Source: Dugong dugon (lineage: Eukaryota; Chordata; Mammalia; Sirenia; Dugongidae). From it: a DNA stretch of 64,000 bases. How positions within the stretch are numbered: the first letter of the stretch is position 1; every line of letters starts with the position of its first letter. This document shows positions 55,976 to 64,000 of this stretch, piece by piece. Both the position numbers and the translations under genes were made by a program. The stretch lies in contig CM057473.1 in assembly GCA_030035585.1 (NCBI GenBank), forward strand, positions 9,288,501 through 9,352,500. The letters are read 5' to 3'. The notes beneath the pieces were generated by a model. The model worked only from the letters and a program-made list of their open reading frames with translations. It was not told where the DNA came from and did not search any database.

Positions 55976-56559
55976 AATAAACTCTGGCCAGTATTCTACC
56001 AAGTTTTTACATAGATTGATATACTTCGGACAATCCAAAATTACTACCTATTAAATATCTATAATATTCTATACCTGTTGCTTGGCATCATCTTTAAAAA
56101 ATTGTGTGGCTAACTCCAAATCTCTGAACACAATACTGGATTGTAAAATAGAAGCCATACTTATGTATTACATATTGACATTTGATCACACTTGCACAGT
56201 TTAAAAAAAAAAAAATCCTTTCCTCCTCTTAATTTTAGAGCCTGTGCCTAAATAAATTTAGTTTCTTCTGCAAGACGTCACAGAAATTCCATGCAGCATC
56301 TGTGCCAAAGTATTTGCACTAATAATGAACTAAAAAAAAAAAAAATCCAAGGTCATTATTTTTAAGTTATTCCATAAAAGCCCATTTTCACAGATGAAAC
56401 TGATAGCTTTGTACACCTCTCTTCTAGCATCTCTTTCATGTTTGGAATTTGTTGAAATAATTCTATTAACACGAAATCTGGGGGTGGGGGAAATAGTTTT
56501 GCTAAATGCAGAGAGAACACATTTAATCTTAGAGATTAAATTCAAGAAGAAGACCCAAG
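55976..56559. other. Unassigned sequence
   Basis: 56100-56190 resembles 54010-54090 (accatatttatttattacat / gccatacttatgtattacat). A runs near 56202-56215 and 56331-56345. No gene. Confidence 0.45.
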
Positions 56560-56990
56560 CTACTCGGCGATCAAGTTTACTCACCCTCGGCCAAATTTAT
56601 TTCTTGTGGTTTAAGAAGCGGGCTTTTGATTGGCCAATCTGAAAATGCGCGTACGCTACTCTTTCTGGGTTTATCGTTGGACACTTTGGTGCCTCACTCA
56701 GATTTCCTCTGTTACATTTAGCAGCTTTTGTGTGCTTTGCCTCTGACAGCTGTCGCCTGTGACATTCTTCAGAGAACTTCTTCTGGGCTAGTGGAAGTCT
56801 TAGGGCAAACGCTGCCTGCGGTGTACACTAAGAGCTCCGGCGGAGTCAACTGAGGCTGAGTCTTTGGCAAAAAGCCCGCCGTTGCTCAGCTTTTCTCTCT
56901 TCCCTGACTCCGTTAGTAGATTCTCTGGGGGAAGAGACTTACATGTGAATATTCACACCCAGGTCCCCTTCCGGAAAACGCTATCCATGG
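56560..56990. promoter_or_regulatory. Candidate promoter: CpG cluster with CCAAT palindrome
   Basis: I count about 18 CpG dinucleotides in 430 bases, against a surrounding sequence nearly devoid of them. gattggccaatc (56628-56639) is a perfect palindrome with CCAAT boxes on both strands (NF-Y type). tgcgcgtacgc (56646-56656) resembles an NRF-1 site. Further CpGs lie at 56819-56843 and 56877-56982. No downstream exon is evident, so it could drive a non-coding RNA, start a gene outside the window, or be an old LTR promoter. Inference only. Confidence 0.45.
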
Positions 56991-56996
56991 ATTTAA

Positions 56997-57168
56997 CCAA
57001 CTGCCCTATGTCGATTCCAACTCATTGTGAGCCCATGCTTTTCAGAGTAAAACTGTGCACCATCTGGTTTTCAGTGGCTGATTTTCCCAGCCTTTGGATG
57101 GATTCCAACCTCCAACCTTTGGGCTAGCAGCCAAGGGCATTAACCATTTGCACCACTCACGGACTCCC
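56997..57168 (-). mobile_element. AfroSINE (RTE-5'UTR-core form)
   Basis: Reverse copy: actgccctatgtcgattcca tail, tttgcaccactcacggactcc head end. Part of the core is deleted. Confidence 0.88.
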
Positions 57169-57586
57169 TGCTGATTTAATAGATCTTCTAGTGTAAAAAT
57201 TCTGGATAAATTATTAACAAACAGAATCTAACAATATAATTTTAAAAGAATCAAGTAGCAGTCATTTTAGGAGAGTAAAAATTGTTCAATAATAAATGTT
57301 TTATTGAATATGATTAACTGCATTAATTTTTCAAAAAATTTTTTATCAGTGATTGATGTATAGAAAATTAAGAAGAGCTAGATCCTTCCCTAAATGATAA
57401 AAGCAAGTGTCATCCTTATGCTAATTAAAAGTGTCTTATAACATGCAACTTACGTGAGACTTCCTGGATTAGATTCCAAATGTCTCCCCACTTTTCTAAT
57501 TACATGGTTTCTTCTTACATAATTCATAGAAATCAGAGACAATATGTAAGATAAGAGGTATATCACAAGACTGAAAACGAGCTCAT
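57169..57586. other. Unassigned AT-rich sequence
   Basis: Nothing recognised. Confidence 0.45.
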
Positions 57587-57599
57587 CATAACTATATGA

Positions 57600-57808
57600 T
57601 GGAGTCTCACAGTGGTGCAAATGGCTAAGCGTTTGACTGCTAGTCAAAAGGTTATTGGTTCGAACCCACCTAGAGCTGCCTTAGAAGACAAGCCTGGTGA
57701 CCTGCTTCCGAAAGGTCACAGCCTTGAAAATCCTATGAAGCAGTTCTATTCTGCACACATTGGGTCGCCATGAGTCAGAATTGACTTGGTGACAACGACA
57801 ACTAACAA
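57600..57808 (+). mobile_element. AfroSINE with 13-bp TSD
   Basis: Head ggagtctcacagtggtgcaa, core acaagcctggtgacctgctt, tail gacttggtgacaacgacaac. Flanked by cataactatatga (57587-57599) and cataattatatga (57809-57821). Confidence 0.93.
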
Positions 57809-57821
57809 CATAATTATATGA

Positions 57822-58235
57822 AACAGGAAAAAAAAAAAAAGAATGAAATCTCAAGAAAAGCAGTAAATGGTAAGCTCTACTGTGATTATATTTTAAAAGG
57901 AATTTAGGACATTTAGGACATTTAGGACATTTGAAGATTTTATTTCCAGGAAATAATATAAAAATATCTTTTCTCTAATGGTTAATATATCTAAGTTGAT
58001 AACAAGTCTGTTTAGTTTTCCTTCTGATTATAATAAATTAGCTTTCTTAAAGCTTGTGTCCTAATTAATTATTTATGCAGAGATCTTAAAACCATACCGC
58101 AGATATCAATAGAATTTCAATCAAGATTTAAGATAAAGATAATCCCTGAAATTGGCCTATATGTGTCTGTCTCTTTAAAATAATATGACTGAAAAGCATT
58201 TGTAATCCAGCTATTAATGCCTCCTCAAACACTTA
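57822..58235. other. Unassigned sequence with 9-bp tandem repeat
   Basis: 57902-57932 is just over three units of atttaggac. Otherwise AT-rich and unrecognised. Confidence 0.6.
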
Positions 58236-58995
58236 TGTTGTTAGGTGCCATCAAGTCAGTTCCAACTCATAGTGACACTGTACAACAGAATGAAACACTG
58301 CCTGGTCCTGCTCCTTCCTCACAATCGTTGTTATGCTTGATCCCACTGTGGCAGCCACTGTGTCAATCCATCTCATGGAGGGTCTTCCTCTCTTTCTCTG
58401 ACCTTCTACTTTGCCAAGCATGATGTCCTTCTCCAGGGACTGGTGCCTCCTGATAACATGTCCAAAGTATGGCAAAGGGTCGCCATCCTCCCCACCAAGG
58501 AACACTCTGACTGTACTTCTCCCAAGACAGACTTGTTCTTTCTTCTGGAAGTCCATAGTACATTCAGTATTCTTCACCAACACTGTAACTCAAAGGCGTC
58601 AATTCTTCTGAGGTCTTCCTTATTCATTGTCCAGCTTTCGCATGCATATGAGGCAATTGAAAGCACCATGGCTGGGTCAGGAGCACCTTAGTCCTCAAAG
58701 TGACATCTTTGCTTTTTAACCCTTGAAAGAGGTCTTTTGCAGCAGATTTGTCTAATGCAATACATCATTTGATTTCTTGACTGCTGCTTCCATTGATGTT
58801 GATTGCAGATCCAAGTAAAATGAAATCCTTGACAAATTCAATATTTTCTCCGTTTATCATGATGTTGCTTATTGGTCCAGTTGTAAGGATTTTTGTTTTC
58901 TTTATGTTAAGGTAATCTATACTGGAGGCTGTAGTCTTTGGACTTCATCAGTAAGTGCTTCAAGTATTCTTGGCTTTCAGCAAGCAAGGTTGTGT
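58236..58995 (-). mobile_element. RTE LINE, 5' truncated
   Basis: Reverse copy from the 3' end (tgttgttaggtgccatcaag) to just downstream of the YADD region of ORF2 (ttcagcaagcaaggttgtgt). The minus frame 58251-58583 encodes YFGHVIRRHQSLEKDIML and GKVEGQRKRGRPSMRWIDTV. Upstream frames are broken by stops and shifts. Confidence 0.93.
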
Positions 58996-59890
58996 TATCT
59001 GTATATCACACTTATAAGCAACATAAAATGAAACTTCTAGTCTTGGAGGATTAAACCTGTCTTGAAAGTGATTGGGAATAAGGCAATCTTGTGAGAATAG
59101 CTGTCCTTGCTTTCAAATAATTTCTCCACGATCTCACTTACTGAATAAGGACATAGAGAAATCAGGCGGGAGAGGGTAAAGTTTTCACCTCAAACTTCTG
59201 AACTATTGGAATGAGACTGTGTTACCACAAATCACTGGGTAATTTCTTTGGCGATACCTAAAGAAAAACACAGGTGTGTTGATCCTATACCTGATTCTTT
59301 ACATAATTTATCTCATGAGCGACCAAAAAAAAAAAAAAAAAAGGAGATAGTATAATTCCCATTTTTCAGACCCAGAAACTGAGGTTCAAGCATGAGTGAA
59401 CAAATCACAGGCATTAACTTCTGTGGGATTGTGCCCATAACCTTTGACATTTTCTCAGGGATGAAGTGATGATCCCTGAAAAACAACCATATCATCTTTC
59501 TAGTCCTTTCTTTCAGAGACAGACATAGAAACAGACTCCATTAGACAGCAGGCTTTGTTTTAGAGGAGCAAATAACTTCAGCTCTTGGAGTCATGTTAAG
59601 TTTTTTAAGATTTCATGGGATGAAGACATGCTTGGTGACTTCAGTTGATGTGGACTTTTTGTAATCCCTCATAAGAAAGAGAGGAAGAGCAGAAAAGTTG
59701 TTCCAAGGAACATGGGTAGGCAACCTCACAGCAGCATGGTACTGGAACAAAATCCATGCAAGACTGTTTGTTACCCTAGGGACCCAGCAATCAACTCCTT
59801 TATCTAACTGACATTTAAAAAATAATTTATCACTGTATATTGTTTGTGTCGGGCTGGATAACCTATCTTTTAGTTATAGGTCATATAGAA
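58996..59890. other. Mostly unassigned; MIR scrap
   Basis: 59343-59420 has a reverse MIR core (cccatttttcagacccagaa, actgaggttcaagc). A poly-A run lies at 59326-59342. The rest is unrecognised. Confidence 0.45.
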
Positions 59891-60093
59891 TAATGGTTGG
59901 CAAACATTTTCTGTAGAGAGCCATATAGTAAGTATTTCAAATTTTGGAGGCCAAGAGGCAAAAATCAAGAATATTATATGTATATATACTTATATAACCA
60001 TTTAAAATGTAAAAAACATAGTTAGCTCATGGGCCCTACAAAAATAGGTGGAAGGCCGGATTTGGCCCGAGGGCTGTATTTTGCTGACCACTG
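59891..60093 (+). mobile_element. hAT-Charlie-type MITE
   Basis: Terminal inverted repeats taatggttggcaaacatttt and ttttgctgaccactg. Internal landmarks agagagccatatagtaagta, gtggaaggccggatttggcc match a common mammalian Charlie-derived element. Exact subfamily not assigned. Confidence 0.78.
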
Positions 60094-60654
60094 TTACAGA
60101 ACGTGAAAAATTAAGCATGGATCTGATGAGGATTACATATCACCAAAAAATACGGCATTTGAACATGGAAGAGACTTTGGGTTGTTTCCATTTGAGAAGG
60201 AGTAAGTATATTTCATTTGGACACTAATTGTTTTTAACATAATGTATGATAAGAGATAAATTGTAATGGACATTTTTGGTGTACCATTACCAGACATCCA
60301 CCTTACACCAGATGATTGCTCTATTCCAGCCGTGACAATTCCCTCTTCCTTGCCAGTTATTCGGTAAGGAATGGGAACGTGACACAATTCTGGCCAATAA
60401 GATATAGGGGAAGTTCACCTGGGCCTCTGAGAAAGTAGTTCTTTTTTCTAAGAAGGAAACATAGGAAAGAGATGTTCCTTTTATTCCTCTGAATGTAACC
60501 CTCTGTGGATATGAGATATGCTGCCAGGAACCACTCTGAATATTAAGCCAATGAAAAGAATGGAAAATCAAAAAGACAACACTATTGTTTCACTAGCCAC
60601 TCACATTCCATCAGACCCATAGATTCAGATCTTTGCTGAATCTCTATCTCTAAC
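60094..60654. other. Unassigned, possible old repeat at 60290-60600
   Basis: gggaacgtgacacaattctg, gccaataagatataggggaa read like an old mammalian LTR or DNA element I cannot name. Two overlapping minus frames (60133-60387, 60287-60571) show no domain. Confidence 0.4.
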
Positions 60655-62232
60655 CCACCACGTGTCTATCAGTTTGTCGTAATGTGGTGGCTTGCTTGTT
60701 GCTGTGGTACTGACAGCTTTACCTCCAGTATTTCAAATATCAGCATGAAGAGGTCCAAGCTGCACTGAAGGCATTGACAAAAAACAAGGCTCCAGGAATT
60801 GATGGAATACCAGTTGAAATGTTTCAACAAATGGATGCAGAAATGGAAGCTCTCACTCATTTATGCCAAGAAATTTGGAAGACAGCTACCTGGTCATCCT
60901 ATTGGAAAAGATCCATATGGGTACCAATTCCAAAGAAAAGTGATATAACAGAATGCAGAAATCATCAAAAACTATCATTAATATCACACAAATAAAATTT
61001 TGCTGAAGATCATTTACAAGTGGTTGCAGCAGTGTATCGACAGGGAACTGCCAGAAATTCAAGCTGGATTCAGAAGAGGAAGTGGAAACAGGGATGTCAT
61101 TGCTGATGTCAGAAGGATGCTGGCTGAAAGCAAAGAATATCAGAAGAATGTTTACCTGTGTTTTATTGGATATGTAAAGGAATTCGACTGTGTGGATCAT
61201 AACAAATTATGGATAACTTTGCAAAGAATGGGAATCCCAGAACACTTAATCATGCTCATGATGAACTTGTACTTAGAACAAAAGATAGTCGTTTGAACAG
61301 AACAAGGGCATGCTACATGATTTAAAGTCAAGAAAGGTGTGCATCAGGGTTGCATCCTTTCACCATACTTATTCAATCTGTATGCTCAGCAAATAATCCG
61401 AGAAGCAGGACTATATGAAGAACGTGGCAGACTTATTAACAACCTGGGTTATGCAGATGACACAACCTTGCTTGCTGAAAGTGAAGAGGACTTGAAGCAC
61501 TTACTGATGAAGATCAAAGACCACAGCCTTCAGTATGGATTACACCTCAACATAAAGAAAACAAAAATCCTCACAACTGGACCAATAAGCAACATCATAA
61601 TAAAAGGAGAAAACATTGAAGTCATCAAGGATTTCATTTTACTTGGATCAGCAATCAACACTCATGGAAGCAGCAGTCAAGAAATCAAATGATGCATTGC
61701 ATCGGGCAAATCTTCAGCGAAAGATCTTTTTAAAGTATTGAAAACAAAGATGTCACCTTGGAGACTAAGGTGCGCCTGACCCAAGCCATGGTGTTTTCAA
61801 TCGCCTCATTTGCATCTGAAAGCTGGACAATGAATAAGGAAGAAGAAAGAAGAATTGATGCCTTTGAATCATGGTATTGGGGAAGAATATTGAATGTACC
61901 ATGGACTGCCAGAAGAATGAATAAATCTGTCTTGGAAGAAGTACAGCCAGAATGCTCATCAGAAGCAAGGATGGCAAGACTTGGTCTCACATAGTTTCGA
62001 CATGATTTCAAGAGGGACCATTCCCTGCAGAAGAACACCATGCTTGGTGAAGTAGAGGGTCAGCGAAAAAGAGGGGAAGATCCTCGAGGAGACAGAATGA
62101 CACAGTGGCTGCAACAATGGGCTCAAGCATAACAACAATTGTAAGCTTGGCACAAGACTGGGCAGTGCTTTGTTCTGTTGTACATAGGGTCACTATGAGT
62201 CAGAACCAACTCAACAGCACCTAACAACAATA
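60655..62232 (+). mobile_element. RTE LINE, longest copy, endonuclease deleted
   Basis: 5' UTR sequence (60655-60750: cgtgtctatcagtttgtcgt, ctttacctccagtatttcaa) is joined directly to the reverse transcriptase region at about 60752, then runs to the 3' end (caactcaacagcacctaaca). Full RTE elements encode an AP endonuclease upstream of the RT; here all of it is missing. This is the family whose 3' end the AfroSINEs share. Confidence 0.93.
60753..62130 (+). pseudogene. RTE ORF2 reverse transcriptase (broken)
   Basis: Encodes the reverse transcriptase used for target-primed retrotransposition. RT segments in order: 60774-60995 (KNKAPGIDGIPVEMF, KRSIWVPIPKK); 61000-61296 (IQAGFRRGSGNRD, FIGYVKEFDCVDHNKLW); 61339-61692 (HQGCILSPYLFNLYAQ, YADD at 61450-61461); and the C-terminal part at 61758-61994. 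Defects: N-terminal endonuclease absent, frameshift near 60996, stop codon at 61297-61299, another frame change after 61692. The motif A position expected to be Asp is Gly (codon 61168-61170). Not functional. Confidence 0.92.
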
Positions 62233-62357
62233 ACTGTATCACCTCTGGTATCAAAATATATTTTGAAATTTTTTTTTGTTATTATGGCAATAACTTTTAT
62301 ATTTCAGCTTTTAGCTATCATTACTGTGAACTTGAAGCATTCTGATCTACCAAACCC

Positions 62358-62516
62358 GAAACTGAACCCATTGCAGTCAAGTTGATTTTAACTTATAGAA
62401 ACCCTATAGGACAGAGTACAACTACCCATAGGGTTTACAAGGAGCAGCTGGTGGATTCGAACTGCCGACCTTTTGGCTAGCAGCTGAGCTCTTAACCATT
62501 GTGCCACCAGGGCTCC
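62358..62516 (-). mobile_element. AfroSINE
   Basis: Reverse short-core copy: gaacccattgcagtcaagtt tail, gtgccaccagggctcc head end. Confidence 0.93.
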
Positions 62517-63239
62517 ATCTTGTCCTTAAGTGTCCAGATTTTCTGAAGATCTACCATTAAAATGCAGGCTGATTGAGTTGCTCCATTTATGGAGGACCTT
62601 CTATCGGCTAGCCTCTTGTTCTAGGCTATGGAGTACACTTATCAATCTATGGATGGCTGCCAGTTACCTAGTTGCCAATCTGGCCAGGGTAGTAGAACGG
62701 CATGGTACAATTTGGCGTGGTCAAGACAGTTGAGATAGTATAAAGCAACGGGCAAAATGAACCGTCTACAGCTACTTTTGTCAAAAAGGTGTGGAAAAGT
62801 TTCTAAATAGGATCGAGGACAGTCCTAAGACAGAGAGAAAGATTCTCCAGTGTAGGAAGTGTGCAGGTATGTTTTCTCCCTCCATGCTTAGGAAGCATCT
62901 CCAGTGTGCTACAGATAAGTTATATGACTGGAGCTCTTTGGGCCTGAAACATGAATGTAGGTTTCACAGTGTGAGGAAATCCCAGAATCCTCTTTTTCCT
63001 GACACCAACTATGAGTATATAACAAATCAAGATAAATTAAAACCCTCACTCTTCACTTCTATTCAATCTTAACACCTGCTGCCCACACAGCACTTCTTCC
63101 TCTGGCCCTAGCCACCCAGAGCTAGGTCAGAACTCACTAGTTAAAAGACACAGTCCTCTAGACTGCAGAGTAGGTCCAAGACTTCAGACACCAGCCACAA
63201 GTATGGAAGTCCGCATGAGACTCTCACTTCTGACCTGTA
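62517..63239. other. Unassigned sequence
   Basis: Frames at 62530-62733 and 62791-63072 are open but have no recognised domain. 63072-63239 may already belong to the LTR that follows. Confidence 0.4.
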
Positions 63240-63830
63240 GTCTACAAATTTGGGTTTCCCTCTATCTCCTCAGAACACCAGTCATAATCACAGGGGTTCC
63301 CAGTCCCTCTCCCTTCTAACCTGTTGGTTCCCACTACTCCTTTGGGTTCCATAATTTGCTGGGACTACTCACAGAACTCATGGTAAAAACTATACTTAAA
63401 ACTACAGCTTTATTGTAGCAAAATAGGATATAAACAAACACACCCATAGGGCAAGATCTGGGAAGGTTCCCAACCAGAAGCTTCCCAAAGGGCATGCTAC
63501 TCTCTCATGTGCATCAATGTCTTTCACCAACCAGGAAGCCCATGGAGCTTCCGTGTCCAGAGTTTACATGGCCTTCGTTAGGTATTCTTGATAGGGTTCT
63601 CACTGTATAAACATGATTGATCCCTGCCACCATCCCTGCCACCAGCTGATATCTGGCTACATGGTGTCCTTTCTGACCAGAGCAGCCCTCACTTATTAGC
63701 ACAAACTCTCAGGTGTGGTGGTCAGGAGACTTAAATAAAAAAGCCATCTCAATTACTCAGGAAATACCAAACATGTCTCAGGAACCAAAGACAAAGACCA
63801 AATTACTTGAGATAAAGTAATTATTTCACA
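63240..63830 (-). mobile_element. ERVL-type LTR fragment
   Basis: Reverse orientation: polyadenylation signal complement in acagctttattgtagcaaaa (63405-63424), ctgggactactcacagaact upstream, ccaaccaggaagcccatgga, ttattagcacaaactctcag and ctcaattactcaggaaatac downstream. These follow a common class III mammalian LTR in order. No coding sequence. Boundaries approximate. Confidence 0.6.
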
Positions 63831-64000
63831 CACAGTATCAGAGAAACAGCCAAAGTAGGAGGTGTAAGCCTATGTCTGAAGCTACAAATAAAAAATTTAA
63901 ATATATGTAGAGAACCTCTAGAAAATAGCTGAGAAAATGAGAGACTACGTCCTTGAGGTATACAGGATAATGAGACTTCATCTTAGATATTAGAGTGAAG
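63831..64000. other. Unassigned window edge
   Basis: Nothing recognised. Confidence 0.4.

Noticed and set aside
58217..58691. Plus-strand frames as novel proteins
   Set aside because: They are antisense to the RTE ORF2 C-terminal region at 58236-58995.
1..64000. CRISPR arrays, operons, plasmid or phage features
   Set aside because: The repeats are dispersed mammalian retroelements; there are no regularly spaced short direct repeats and no bacterial gene organisation.

Overview
The window looks like nuclear DNA of an afrotherian mammal, most likely an elephant. The main reason is about three dozen copies of a tRNA-headed SINE whose 3' end matches an RTE-type (BovB-like) LINE present in the same window. 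I recognise this pairing as the AfroSINE / RTE1 system of Afrotheria. Older mammal-wide repeats (MIR, L2, MER5/Charlie-type hAT elements, MaLR/ERVL LTRs, L1) fit a placental mammal. Species assignment is inference from repeats; no gene marker supports it.

I find no convincing protein-coding exon of a host gene. The sequence is AT-rich, intergenic or intronic, and is a mosaic of insertions. Every open reading frame I could identify belongs to a retroelement, runs through a repeat, or is no longer than chance would give.

Layout. 1-9.5 kb: a minus-strand LTR, a head-to-tail run of three SINEs, MIR and L2 remnants cut by SINEs. 9.5-18 kb: old L1-like debris, MIR, an RTE tail, a tRNA-Gly-headed SINE followed by an AfroSINE, then a long unassigned stretch. 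18-24 kb: an LTR, a long AT microsatellite, and a long L2 copy interrupted by an RTE tail. 24-31.5 kb: a SINE with a twin-priming-type inversion, a palindromic element and three LTRs of one family. 31.5-41 kb: palindromic elements, a tRNA-Gly SINE split by an AfroSINE, and a duplicated unit with TIR-like ends, one copy split by an LTR. 41-46.2 kb: two arms of a ~640-bp, near-identical inverted repeat around L1, MIR, LTR and short-RTE insertions. 46-54 kb: L2, MER5-like, SINEs, GT microsatellites and an RTE fragment. 54-57 kb: L1 3' ends, then a CpG-dense, CCAAT-containing segment that is the best promoter candidate here. 57-64 kb: SINEs, two large RTE remnants (one with a decayed reverse transcriptase), a Charlie-like element and an ERVL-type LTR.

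The elements act on each other rather than forming a pathway. AfroSINEs and the short tRNA-Gly/RTE composites carry RTE-derived 3' ends, so they were presumably mobilised by RTE proteins. L1, RTE and LTR copies break older elements, giving a relative insertion order. No CRISPR, operon or prokaryotic feature is present. Family names rest on memory of consensus patterns and need a RepeatMasker check; boundaries without target-site duplications are good to roughly 5-30 bases.
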